NCBI GenBank assembly: GCA_963788145.1
Contig: CAWBFQ010000006.1
Location: 1-64,000 of the forward strand
Length of the DNA: 64,000 nt
DNA from: UTCFX2 sp963788145
GTDB taxonomy: Bacteria > Chloroflexota > Anaerolineae > Anaerolineales > UBA4823
Direction of reading: 5' to 3'
A program made the translations under genes and the position numbers. Each line of letters begins with the position of its first letter. The stretch's first letter is position 1. The notes under the pieces are model-generated. The model made no database searches, was not told the DNA's origin, and saw only the letters and a list, made by a program, of their open reading frames with translations. This document shows, one piece after another, positions 52,996 to 62,465 of the stretch.

Positions 52996-54259
52996 ATGGA
53001 CCTGAAACTCATTGGTCGTAAGGCGAAAGAATCGTTTGAAGTTCTTGCACGCACCGATAGCCGCACTCGCGAAAATGCTGTTCTATGGATTGCTCAGGAA
53101 CTGGAGGAACATGTTGCTGAAATCATTGCTGCAAACCAGGAAGACATCCATCTCGGCCAGCAATCCGGGCTGACCCCAGCCTTGATCGATCGCCTGATGT
53201 TGAATGAGAGCCGCTTGCAGGGAATATCGCAAGACCTGCGTGCCCTGGCAGCCCTCCCAGACCCGATCGGCGAGATTTTTGATCAACGTACGCTGCCAAA
53301 TGGACTGAAGCTCTGGCGTCAGCGTGTGCCGCTGGGGGTTTTAGGTGTGATCTACGAATCGCGCCCGAATGTGACCATTGACGTTTCCGGATTGGCCATC
53401 AAGACCGGCAATACCGCCATTTTGCGCGGCGGCAAAGAAACCTTGCATAGTAACCGCACCCTGGTTGGGATTGTTCAGGCAGCCCTGATCCGCTCCGGAT
53501 TGCCGCCCGAGAGCATTCAATTTATTGATGATCCGGATCGCAGGCTGGTTGAAGAATTGCTCCGTCTGAATGAATATGTTGATGTGATTATTCCCAGGGG
53601 CGGCGCCGGTTTGCATCATTTTTGCCGCCAACATGCCACTATCCCGGTCATCACCGGTGGGATTGGAATTTGCCACCTTTTTGTGGACGTCAGCGCAAAC
53701 CTGGAAAAATCTCTGCCATTGATTTTGAATGCCAAGACACAGCGCCCCAGCGTATGCAATGCGCTGGATACTTTGCTGGTTCACGAATTTGTAGCCGGTG
53801 AATTCCTGCCTCAAGTTGTCCGCTACCTTGCGCCAGCTGGCGTTACCTTCAAGGCAGCCCCGGCGGCTTACAGTTACCTGGCGGATAGCGAGATATCTCG
53901 GTTTGTCTCACCGGCCGGGCCAGAAGATTTCGATACGGAGTGGCTCTCGCTCGTGCTTGGTTTGAAGGTCGTCCCCGACTTGGACGCCGCCATCCAGCAC
54001 ATCCATACCCATAGCACTCATCATTCTGATGGCATTCTCACCGCTGATACAGCGAACGCCGAGCGCTTTCTCCATGAAGTCGATCTCGGCTGCGGTATAT
54101 ATCAACGCCAGCACCCGTTTTACCGATGGCGCACAGCTTGGGTTGGGAGCAGAGGTGGCTGTCAGCACCCAGCGGTTGCATGCTCGCGGACCGATGGGAC
54201 TGCCTGAATTAACCACTTATAAATGGGTGGTTGTTGGAGATTACACTGTGCGCAAGTGA
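52996..54259 (+). CDS. proA: Gamma-glutamyl phosphate reductase ProA, one frameshift
   Basis: Second step of proline synthesis. MDLKLIGRKAKESFEVLART, RVPLGVLGVIYESRPNVTID, LRGGKETLHSN, GGIGICHLFVD, the catalytic Cys in QRPSVCNALDTLLVH and HSTHHSDGI are as expected. Near 54083 one extra base (GATCTCGG for GATTCGG) breaks the frame; the correct frame continues SAAVYINASTRFTDGAQLG and ends PELTTYKWVVVGDYTVRK at TGA 54257-54259. A break in an essential amino-acid gene that is otherwise perfect favours a sequencing error. Confidence 0.92.
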
Positions 54260-54282
54260 TCGGCTTGTTCCATCTCTGATCC

Positions 54283-54335
54283 AATGGGGCTGTCTCAAAA
54301 GGGCGATGTCACTCTAAGCGAAGCGGAGAGTGACA
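54283..54335. repeat. Inverted repeat with transposon-end-like flank
   Basis: TGTCACTCT (54307-54315) and AGAGTGACA (54327-54335) form a perfect 9-bp inverted repeat around AAGCGAAGCGG. It follows GGGGCTGTCTCAAAAGG, a sequence that resembles the ends of several IS elements. The 54260-54621 gap holds no gene I can support; this may be a MITE remnant or a terminator of proBA without a T-run. Confidence 0.35.
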
Positions 54336-54621
54336 AATTACACTTTCTAGACAGTTCTGTTTTTATTATCATCCTGCTTGTCCAACAAAATCGATCAAGA
54401 GAGCCCGGAAATTGGCTCCCAAAACGGATTGCGAGCGCAATTCTAATCAAGCGCACTTTTTGGATTTGGAATAGCATCCTATCATCATCGGGGCGGCAAT
54501 GAGTTGGCTACCCTCCAAAGCAGGTCTTCCTGCTCCATCTCCGGCAGGATGCATGCTTTCCAAAAATACGATATAGTTGGGTCGGATACTAACTGGTTCA
54601 TCTAAATAAAAGAGAGCAAAG

Positions 54622-55362
54622 ATGTCTGTGCTGGCAACTCAATCCCTTACCAAAACTTACCACATGGGCGAAGTCACCGTCATTGCCCTGGATGGCGTCG
54701 ATTTCAGCGTCGATCGAGGCGAGTTCGTCGCCATTATGGGGCCTTCCGGGTCTGGCAAATCCACCCTGCTCCATCTTCTCGGTGGGCTGGATGTCCCCTC
54801 CTCTGGTGAGATATTCCTCAATGACCAACCCATCTCCAAATTGAACGACGACGAAATCACCCGCCTGCGCCGTCACAAAGTTGGCTTCATCTTTCAATTT
54901 TACAACCTGCTTCCCACCCTGAGCGCGATCGAGAACGTCGGTTTGCCGCTGATCATCGATGGCCAGTCAATCGCCCGCTACCGCCCGCGCATTGATGAGC
55001 TGCTCGCGCTGGTCGGGCTTTCTGATCGCGCCGACCATCGTCCCGATCAGCTTTCCGGTGGTCAGCAGCAGCGCGTCGCGATTGCCCGTGCATTTGTAAA
55101 CCAACCCGAGATAGTGTTGGCAGACGAACCCACCGGCAACCTGGATTCTCGCTCTGGCACGGCCATCCTCGAGCTGCTCCGCCGCACCTGCCGAGAGCTT
55201 AGCGCCACCATCGTCATGGTCACTCACGACCCGCGCGCCGCTTCGTATGCTGACCGGGTGGTCTTCCTGAAGGACGGTTCTATCGTCCACACCCTCAACA
55301 ACGGCGCGGAGGGCATCCCTGTCCAGCGCATTGCCGAAGTGATGACCCGTCTGGAGTTATGA
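54622..55362 (+). CDS. ABC transporter ATPase, LolD/MacB type
   Basis: Powers the FtsX-like permease encoded next. Walker A GPSGSGKST, Q-loop FIFQFYNLLPTLSAIENV, signature LSGGQQQRVAIARA, Walker B IVLADEPTGNLDS and H-loop VTHDPRAASYADR are intact. 246 residues. Its stop overlaps the permease start (ATGA). Members export lipoproteins, peptides or drugs, or act as mechanotransmitters; cargo unknown. Confidence 0.93.
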   Translation: MSVLATQSLTKTYHMGEVTVIALDGVDFSVDRGEFVAIMGPSGSGKSTLLHLLGGLDVPSSGEIFLNDQPISKLNDDEITRLRRHKVGFIFQFYNLLPTLSAIENVGLPLIIDGQSIARYRPRIDELLALVGLSDRADHRPDQLSGGQQQRVAIARAFVNQPEIVLADEPTGNLDSRSGTAILELLRRTCRELSATIVMVTHDPRAASYADRVVFLKDGSIVHTLNNGAEGIPVQRIAEVMTRLEL

Positions 55363-57978
55363 TGTTTTCCACCATCTTTCTCGCCCGTCGGAACATGCGC
55401 GCTCATCTTGGTCGAACTTTCCTGACCCTGCTGGGCATCATTCTCGGCGTCGCGGTCGTCCTCGCCATCCAGGTCACCAACCAAACCACGCTCGAACTTA
55501 TTGCGCGGCGTCTTCGATCGCACCACCGGTCAGGCCAATCTGCTGATTGTGCCGATTAATGAGAACAAGCAGCCCCTCGACCAGCAGACTCTCAACCGCG
55601 CCGCCCGCATCGAAGGTGTTGAAATCGCCGCTCCCTCCATCCGCGGTTATACCTTGCTCGCCAGCGACGCCAATTCCTGGCAAATTGCTTTCAACATGAC
55701 CGGCGTTGCAGAGGGCAATTTCTTCCAGATTTACGGCATCGATCCTGAGTTGGATTCTGAAGTGCGGGTTTATGTCCTCGAATCGGGCCGCATGCCACGC
55801 CCCGATAAATATGAGGCTGTCATTCCATCAGAATTCGCGGCTGAAAAGGAGCTTAAGATTGGGGATGACCTGTCGATACTGGTTGACCAGGACGGTAGGT
55901 ATAAAACTTCTGTTGAAAGTCTGGAGATCGTTGGTCTGTTAGCCGCTGAGGGGGTCGCCATGCTCAACGATGGCGCTATTGGTTTCACCTCCCTTTCAGT
56001 TGCCCAGGATATCCTCGGCCGCAGCGGAGAGATGGACGAGATTGCCCTACGCCTATCTCCTGCTCTGTCCGAAAACCCGAACGCTTTGGACGCCTACAAA
56101 AAAGAACTCGGTCTGAAGTTCAATAACCAGGCTCGCGTCGTTTACCCGGCTGCTCGCGGCCAGCTTGTTGGCCAAATGCTCGCCACTTACCAGATGGGCC
56201 TCACATTCTTCTCGATCATCTCTATCTTCGTCGGCGCTTTCCTGATATATAACGCCTTCTCCATGACCGTCGTTGAGCGCACCCGCGAGATTGGTATGTT
56301 GCGCGCAGTCGGCATGAATCGCTCCCACGTTTTACGTCTGGTTCTGGCTGAAGCCGTCCTGCTTTCGTTGATCGGCTCAGCGATTGGCATGATTGCTGGC
56401 TATTGGCTCGCCCAGGGCTTGATCGTCTTGCTTGGCGATCTGACACCCACCCAAAACAGTGTTCTCAGTATCTCACCCTCCATTCTATTCCAAAGTCTGG
56501 CTGTGGGCATCGGTGTGACATTGGTCGCTGCCCTGATCCCCGCTTTGCAAGCTGCCCACATCTCGCCGTTGGAAGCCCTGCGTTCTCGCAGCCGTGGACT
56601 CAACCCGGTCAAGCCGGCTGTCTGGATCGCTGGATTGGTTCTGCTGGGGATCGGCTGGTATGCCACTTATCAGATCAACTGGCCGGTTGAGTTGATCTAC
56701 CTTGGCGGCAATATTTCAATGGTCTGCTTCTTCCTTGGCGCCACCCTCACTGTCTCGCTTGCGGTCAGCGGCTTGGAACGCCTCGCACGCCCCATTGCTA
56801 TTCTGATCTACGGTACTGAAGGCGCTCTTGGCACATCGAATGTGCGCCGCTCGGTTGGACGGACTACACTGACTGTTGCTGCCTTGATGGTCTCGCTTGC
56901 CATGATAATCAGCATAGAATCGCTCGCCTTCTCATTTGAAACCGATATGAAAAACTGGATTGACAATGCTCTTGGCGGTGATCTATACGTGCGCGCCCCT
57001 CTGCCGATGCGCGAATCCTTTGCCAACAAGCTTGAAGATGTTCCTGGCGTCGAAATTGTCTCGCCAGCCCGACTGCTATCCGTCAGCGCTGCAGCCGGCT
57101 CTCTCTCCTCAGATACAGACGCTGATAGCAAATTTTATTATGAAGCCATCGAACCGACCACCTTCCTCCAGATGGGCGACATGGAATTTGCCGCCAATCA
57201 AGGCGATCCCCAGGCAAACTGGAACCGTCTGGTAGAGGGTAAAGCCGTCTTCATCTCCAGCACCGTCGCCGATCGCTATAATCTGCGTCAGGGCGATCAG
57301 ATTATCCTGCTCACGCGCCGCGGTGAGCAGCCCTTTGAGATCGCGGCTGAGGTGATGGATTTCGGCGGCCAGGGTCAGGTGATCTACGGTACCTACAGTG
57401 ATATGCAGCGCTGGTTCAATGAAAAAGGAGTTGATCGTTTCACAATCAAGGTTGACCAAGGGTATTCGGTCGAATCCGTCGGGGCGGAGATCGAAGCCCG
57501 TTTCAAAGACAGCGAACACATCAGCATTCAGACGACCGAAGCCTTTAAGAACAGCATCCTCGACCTGATGACCCAGTCCTTTCAGCTATTCGATGTGCTC
57601 AACCTGATCGGCGTGATTATCGGCGCCCTCGGTGTGATCAACACCCTTACGATGAATGTGATCGAACGCACCCGCGAGATTGGCGGTTTGCGCTCGCTCG
57701 GGATGACACGTTCGCAGGTGCTTCGAATGGTACTTTCGGAAGCCCTAGCCCTCGGTATGATGGGCGGCATTTATGGCATGGCGGTAGGTTATGTTATCGC
57801 CAATGTGACGATTATGGGCACCAACCTGATGATTGGTTATGACCTTGTCTACCGCTTCACGATCAACCCCTATTTCACTGGCGCTCTGATCGCGCTAGGA
57901 GTGGTTCAACTGGCTGCTATCTATCCCGCCCGCCGGGCTGCCCGAGTCAATATTGTCGAAGCAATCAAGCACGAATAG
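55359..57978 (+). CDS. FtsX/MacB-like ABC permease with duplicated FtsX domains, one frameshift
   Basis: The N-terminus (FLARRNMRAHLGRTFLTLLG) with the first helix is in one frame; near 55505 the frame changes to VFDRTTGQANLLIVPINENK and stays open to the end. The protein has a first periplasmic domain (about 55-240) and an FtsX core (FSMTVVERTREIGMLRAVGM). A central pair of helices, a second extracytoplasmic domain and a second FtsX core (LTMNVIERTREIGGLRSLGM) follow, and it ends RRAARVNIVEAIKHE. About 870 residues. This two-FtsX layout is common in export systems of Gram-positive and Chloroflexota bacteria. Translationally coupled to the ATPase. Confidence 0.88.
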
Positions 57979-57997
57979 ACCAGCCTATTTCCCCCTG

Positions 57998-58042
57998 AAT
58001 GTGACGTAAGTCATGTACATTTTGGTAATATAAGTTTACAAT
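57998..58042 (+). promoter_or_regulatory. Crp/FNR-type operator and promoter of nrfHA
   Basis: TGTGAC-GTAA-GTCATG (58000-58015) has TGAC/GTCA half-sites. A -10-like TACAAT (58037-58042) lies downstream with no good -35. If transcription starts near 58049, the operator centre (58007.5) is at -41.5, the class II activator position. A Crp/FNR protein is encoded at 60060-60743. Confidence 0.55.
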
Positions 58043-58134
58043 GAGGCCCACATAAGTCTGAATAGAGCAGTATTAATATTCTTGAAATAAACAAAGCCTT
58101 CATTACAGCTTGTCAAAGCATCCAGGAGAAGAAC

Positions 58135-58641
58135 ATGCCCGTGGGTATCAAACATCCGATTGCTCTGATCATTGGAATTGTGGCTTTGTTCGCGGTCTTA
58201 AGCGTCGGTCTGTATGTCACCGATTTCACGGCCTATCTCGGCAACAACCCTTCTACCTGTAACAATTGCCATGTGATGGATTATGTCTACGAGGGTTGGT
58301 ATCATAATAGCCATAGCCATTGGACCACCTGCAACGATTGTCATACCCCTCACGCACTCATTCCAAAATATCTGGTCAAAGCACAATCTGGTTATCATCA
58401 CGTCTCGGCTTTCTTGTTGGGGGATATCCCTGCTGCAATTCGGGCAAAAGAAGCTTCTCGTCATACAGTACAGGAGAATTGCATCCGTTGTCATGAAGAC
58501 ACGATAGAAAATCTGGATTGGCAGATGGGCTACACCACCCACGATGAAGACCGTTACTGCTTTGAATGCCACCGTACCGCAGCGCATGGAGAGCGCGGCG
58601 TCTCCATCTTGCCCTATCAACATACGGAGGAAAACCAATGA
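58135..58641 (+). CDS. nrfH: Tetraheme cytochrome c NrfH (quinol dehydrogenase subunit)
   Basis: Membrane-bound cytochrome passing electrons from menaquinol to NrfA. One N-terminal anchor (IALIIGIVALFAVLSVGLYV) is followed by four heme sites: CNNCH (about 42), CNDCH (66), CIRCH (116), CFECH (142). Met in NCHVMDYVYEGW fits the unusual proximal ligand of heme 1. 168 residues, normal. The stop overlaps nrfA by ATGA. GGAG lies upstream of ATG 58135. Confidence 0.93.
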   Translation: MPVGIKHPIALIIGIVALFAVLSVGLYVTDFTAYLGNNPSTCNNCHVMDYVYEGWYHNSHSHWTTCNDCHTPHALIPKYLVKAQSGYHHVSAFLLGDIPAAIRAKEASRHTVQENCIRCHEDTIENLDWQMGYTTHDEDRYCFECHRTAAHGERGVSILPYQHTEENQ

Positions 58642-59990
58642 TCGATGAAACTAAAACCCCTGATGAGATAAAACTTCCATTAGAGAATAAGAAAGCCCCG
58701 TTGATTGTCTGGATACTGACAGGGATCATTGTAATAATGGCCGCCAGTCTGATTGGCGTGATGCTCTATCTCAAAAACCAGCCCCAGCCCACCCGCGGCA
58801 TTGCCCCAATCCAGCAAGTTGCCCCGATGGATCCAAACTCGGCCAATTGGGGTGTCAATTTCCCCAATCAGTATTCGAGCTTTTTGAAGACAGAGACAAA
58901 TGACAGCCCCACCGCGTTCGGAGGTTCTGCGCGCTCATCTAAGCTCGAAGCTGACCCGCGCCTATTGACTCTGTTTGCCGGTTATAGCTTCAGTAAAGAA
59001 TATAACGAAGATCGCGGTCATATGAACAGTTTGATCGACGTGCGCGAGATTAAGCGTGTTGACGAGACCACCCCCGGAACTTGTTATTCCTGCAAATCCG
59101 CTAATAATCCCCGCCTGTGGGACAAGATGGGCATGGCAGCATTTGATAAAACTTTGTTCTATGACCTGGGTAAGCAAATTACTGAGCCGATTGGCTGCGC
59201 TAATTGTCACGAACCAAACACCATGAAGCTGATTGTCACCAATCCGGCTCTGGAAGAGGCGCTACAAGCCCAGGGGAAAGACTGGCGCAATTTCACCCGC
59301 CAGGAGATGCGCTCAATCGTTTGCGCTAACTGCCATGTAGAGTATTACTTCAAAGGAGACGGCAAATATCTTACCTTTCCATGGGCGGATGGTACTCGAA
59401 TTGAAGACATTCTTAGCTATTATGATGAGCTGGGTTTCAAAGATTGGGTGTACCCGGATGCCAAAACGCCCATGCTTAAGGCTCAGCATCCAGATTATGA
59501 GTTGTACACTGCCGATAGCACTCACTTCAAAGCTGGTGTAGCCTGCGCAGACTGTCACATGCCGTATACCCGCGATGGAGCAGCCAAGTTTTCAAGCCAT
59601 AATGTCCACAGCCCGCTGCTTGCTCCAGAAGCTGCCTGTGGACAGTGCCATACCGATGTAGCTTACGCGGTCAACCGGGTCGCGACCATCCAGGCTCAGG
59701 TCAACGAACGTTTGCTTGCCACTGAAGACGCCATCATTGATGCGATCAACGCTATCAAAGAAGCTACCCTTGCAAGCAACGTTGACCAGGTCCAACTTGA
59801 TGAATCCCGTCAACTCCATCGCGAAGCTCAAATGATGTGGGACTTCATTGCCGCTGAGAACAGTATGGGTTTTCATAACCCAGAAGAAGCTTTACGCATC
59901 CTGGGCAAAGCCACAGATCTTGCCCGCCAGTCCCAACTAAAGGCTATCCAGGCTACCAGCGCGCCCACAGTTCTGATTGGCAGCCAATAA
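58638..59990 (+). CDS. nrfA: Pentaheme cytochrome c nitrite reductase NrfA
   Basis: Reduces nitrite to ammonium outside the membrane. An N-terminal helix (LIVWILTGIIVIMAASLIGV) serves as anchor or uncleaved signal. The catalytic heme uses CYSCK (about 148), diagnostic of NrfA, followed by four CxxCH sites: CANCH (186), CANCH (230), CADCH (303), CGQCH (333). The calcium/active-site region FTRQEMRSIVCANCHVEYYF and AQHPDYELY is typical. 450 residues. Together with nrfH it gives respiratory ammonification, also a detoxifying route for nitrite/NO. Confidence 0.95.
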   Translation: MIDETKTPDEIKLPLENKKAPLIVWILTGIIVIMAASLIGVMLYLKNQPQPTRGIAPIQQVAPMDPNSANWGVNFPNQYSSFLKTETNDSPTAFGGSARSSKLEADPRLLTLFAGYSFSKEYNEDRGHMNSLIDVREIKRVDETTPGTCYSCKSANNPRLWDKMGMAAFDKTLFYDLGKQITEPIGCANCHEPNTMKLIVTNPALEEALQAQGKDWRNFTRQEMRSIVCANCHVEYYFKGDGKYLTFPWADGTRIEDILSYYDELGFKDWVYPDAKTPMLKAQHPDYELYTADSTHFKAGVACADCHMPYTRDGAAKFSSHNVHSPLLAPEAACGQCHTDVAYAVNRVATIQAQVNERLLATEDAIIDAINAIKEATLASNVDQVQLDESRQLHREAQMMWDFIAAENSMGFHNPEEALRILGKATDLARQSQLKAIQATSAPTVLIGSQ

Positions 59991-60009
59991 AAATAACCCT
60001 TTACACAAT

Positions 60010-60045
60010 AAAGTGAGGCCTATCCCGCCAGGCCTCACTTTTTTT
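60010..60045. terminator. Intrinsic terminator between nrfA and the Crp/FNR gene
   Basis: AAAGTGAGGCCT (60010-60021) pairs with AGGCCTCACTTT (60030-60041) around an 8-nt loop, then T's. The symmetric A/T runs suit both convergent genes. Confidence 0.85.
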
Positions 60046-60059
60046 ATCTTAAATCAGGT

Positions 60060-60743
60060 CTATGTTGACTGATCCGGGTCTTGAGCCCAATCGCTCAACA
60101 GATCCTGGTCTACGATCTGGATCTGGCGTCGTGTTACCCGGATAGCCCCGCTACGCTGCAGATCGCGCAAGCTGCGCGCCACCACCTCCCGCACTGTCCC
60201 AAGTCGGGCTGCAAGTTGGTCCTGCGTGATTCGCTCGGCGAGTTGTTCAGCTGGCATACGGCTGAGTAGGCGTGCTAACCGGTTGGATACCTGGTAAAAC
60301 GATAACTCCTCCACCACACCCACCAGCATACGCAGATTTTGCGCCAGGTTGTAGATTACCGCCCGCGCCATGCGAGGATTATTCTCCATACAGCGCCGGA
60401 TTGTCTCAACCTCTACCAACCAGATCTGGGACTCTTCCAAAGTCGCCACGTTGACAGGGTTTTGACCACCGTCAAACACAGGAACTTCGTTAAACGAGGC
60501 TCCTGCTTCCACAACCCGGATGATCAGCTCGCGCCCCTTGGGCGAAAGTTTGAACAACTTCACAGTCCCACTCTGCAGAATGTATAACCCTGCACATTCC
60601 TCTCCTTGCCAACAAATCGCCTCGTTCGCATGGTAAACTCGTAAAGACATCCCCTGCGCCAGATCGATTAAATCATTCTCGGCAAGTCCTAAAAAATAAG
60701 AATTTTGCTGGAGAATCTTGATCTTTTCCGTCCAACTCATCAT
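60060..60743 (-). CDS. Crp/FNR-family transcriptional regulator
   Basis: An N-terminal cyclic-nucleotide-binding-like beta-roll (ICWQGEECAGLYILQSGTVK, LIIRVVEAGASFNEVPVFDG), a dimer helix, and a C-terminal winged helix (ERITQDQLAARLGTVREVVA, then RSLRDLQRSGAIRV) as in Crp/FNR. There is no N-terminal Cys cluster, so oxygen sensing by FeS is unlikely; heme/NO sensing (DnrD/HcpR-like) is possible. The start is placed at ATG 60743 because a TATAAT sits at 60762-60767, immediately upstream of the longer start. Best candidate regulator of nrfHA and of the divergent polyphosphate genes. Confidence 0.85.
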   Translation of the reverse strand: MMSWTEKIKILQQNSYFLGLAENDLIDLAQGMSLRVYHANEAICWQGEECAGLYILQSGTVKLFKLSPKGRELIIRVVEAGASFNEVPVFDGGQNPVNVATLEESQIWLVEVETIRRCMENNPRMARAVIYNLAQNLRMLVGVVEELSFYQVSNRLARLLSRMPAEQLAERITQDQLAARLGTVREVVARSLRDLQRSGAIRVTRRQIQIVDQDLLSDWAQDPDQST

Positions 60744-60843
60744 AGACTTTTGCACAACCATATTATAATAAAGGACTGCATGATGGGGTATTTCCAAATC
60801 TTATCAATTCGTCGCTCTAGACATTCGGAAAGGAGGGGATGCG

Positions 60844-61650
60844 ATGCTGGATAAACTTGATCTGGATCAATCCATTAATAAGAAGACATTTTCGCGAATC
60901 GCGCCAATCCTCACGGAACGGCTTTATAGCCTTCAAAAGGCTTCCTGGGATGCAAACATCCCGGTCATCATCCTTTTTGAAGGATGGGACGCAGCCGGTA
61001 AGGGTACTTCAATTCAAAGGCTCACCAGTTCGCTTGACCCGCGGGCTACAAGCTTTATCCGATCCGAGCGGCACGAACCTATGAGAAGAAACATCCCTGG
61101 CTCTGGCGGTTCTGGTTAAAGGCTCCCGGCCTGCGGTGAATGGGCGATCTTCGATCGATCATGGTATGGTAGAGTGTTGGTCGAAAGGGTTGAGAAGCTA
61201 GTTCCGGAGGCGGGTTGGCGTCGGGCGTATCGCGATATCATCGACTTTGAGCGCACTCTGGCAGATGATAATACTCTGATCATCAAATTCTTTCTCCATA
61301 TCAGCAAACAAGAACAAAAACGACGGTACAACAAACTCATTAAAGACCCACTGACGGCCTGGCACGTCACCCCAGAAGACTGGGACCATCATGATCATTA
61401 TGAAGATTGGTATGTGGCTTACGAGGAAGCCTTCGAGCGTACAGAGAGCGAATGGGCGCCCTGGACGATCGTCGAGGCTACAGACCGGCGTTTCACCTGG
61501 GTGAAAATATATCAAACGGTGATTCTTGCCATGGAAGAAAAGCTCGACTGGCCGCGCCTGGCTCTCCCCACCAATGTGGAATACACCGCGGATGAGGAAG
61601 AAGATGAGGCAGACAAAGTTCATCTTGAGCCAATTGGGGAAGAGGACTAG
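60844..61650 (+). CDS. Polyphosphate kinase 2 family protein, frameshifted
   Basis: PPK2 uses polyphosphate to phosphorylate nucleotides. Walker A is IILFEGWDAAGKGTSIQRL (about residue 45). A frame change near 61065 leads to the lid region (YEKKHPWLWRFWLKAPGLR), a second near 61135 to WAIFDRSWYGRVLVERVEKL, then LHISKQEQKRRYNKLIKDP, EDWYVAYEEAFERT and WTIVEATDRRF. All PPK2 motifs are present once repaired. The acidic C-terminal tail (EEEDEADK) differs from the Lys-rich tail of the next paralogue. ATG 60844 follows GGAGGGG. Confidence 0.88.
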
Positions 61651-61664
61651 AAAGGAGCATCAGT

Positions 61665-62438
61665 ATGTTAAATACCATTGATCTCTCCCTATCTCTTAGC
61701 CCGGAAGAATACGCAGAATCGTTAATAAAGTATCAGGTTGCCCTCTTTCAACTGGCTTATCAAACCTATGTGCAACAACGTCCAGTGGTGATTGTCTTTG
61801 AAGGATGGGATGCAGCCGGCAAGGGCGGCGCCATCCGTCGGATTACGGAGAAACTGGATCCCCGTGGTTTTGTGGTCTACTCGATTGCTGCTCCTAAGGG
61901 AGATGAAGGTACCCATCATTACCTCTGGCGATTTTGGACCCGTTTGCCAGAAAGCGGCCAGATTGCCATATTCGACCGGAGTTGGTATGGGCGAGTGATG
62001 GTCGAGCGGGTGGAGGGGTTTTGCACCGAAGCGGAGTGGAAGCGTGCTTACCGTGAAATCAACTATTTCGAGCGCCAACTGGTGGATTATGGCACGGTCC
62101 TGTTCAAATTCTGGCTTCACATCGATCAAGACGAGCAGCTTCACCGATTCGAATCACGCTCCACTGATAAGCTGCGTTCCTGGAAACTGACGGATGAAGA
62201 TTGGCGCAACCGGGAAAAATGGATGGTTTATGAAGATGCAGTTAATGAAATGCTTCTAAAGACCAGCACGATTTCAGCTCCCTGGACCATTGTTGAAGGC
62301 AACTCCAAACAGTATGCTCGCATTAAAATCCTGCGCACACTTGTTGAGAAACTCAGCCATGAGTTGAAATACAATCCGTTTCAGCCCGAGCCAGGGGTTG
62401 AGAAGAAATCGAAGAAAAAGAAGAAATCCAAATCTTGA
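61665..62438 (+). CDS. Polyphosphate kinase 2 family protein
   Basis: Intact PPK2 paralogue of 257 residues. Walker A VIVFEGWDAAGKGGAIRRI (about 47-53), lid GDEGTHHYLWRFWTRLPESG, Walker B-like IAIFDRSWYGRVMVERVEGF, and the C-terminal WKLTDEDWRNREKWMVYEDA and WTIVEGNSKQYARIK. A Lys/Ser-rich tail (EKKSKKKKKSKS) might contact polyphosphate. Which nucleotide it accepts (AMP, ADP or both) is not safe to call. 14 nt after the first PPK2. Confidence 0.92.
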   Translation: MLNTIDLSLSLSPEEYAESLIKYQVALFQLAYQTYVQQRPVVIVFEGWDAAGKGGAIRRITEKLDPRGFVVYSIAAPKGDEGTHHYLWRFWTRLPESGQIAIFDRSWYGRVMVERVEGFCTEAEWKRAYREINYFERQLVDYGTVLFKFWLHIDQDEQLHRFESRSTDKLRSWKLTDEDWRNREKWMVYEDAVNEMLLKTSTISAPWTIVEGNSKQYARIKILRTLVEKLSHELKYNPFQPEPGVEKKSKKKKKSKS

Positions 62439-62465
62439 TTGTGGGAATAACCCCAGGAGTAGAGT

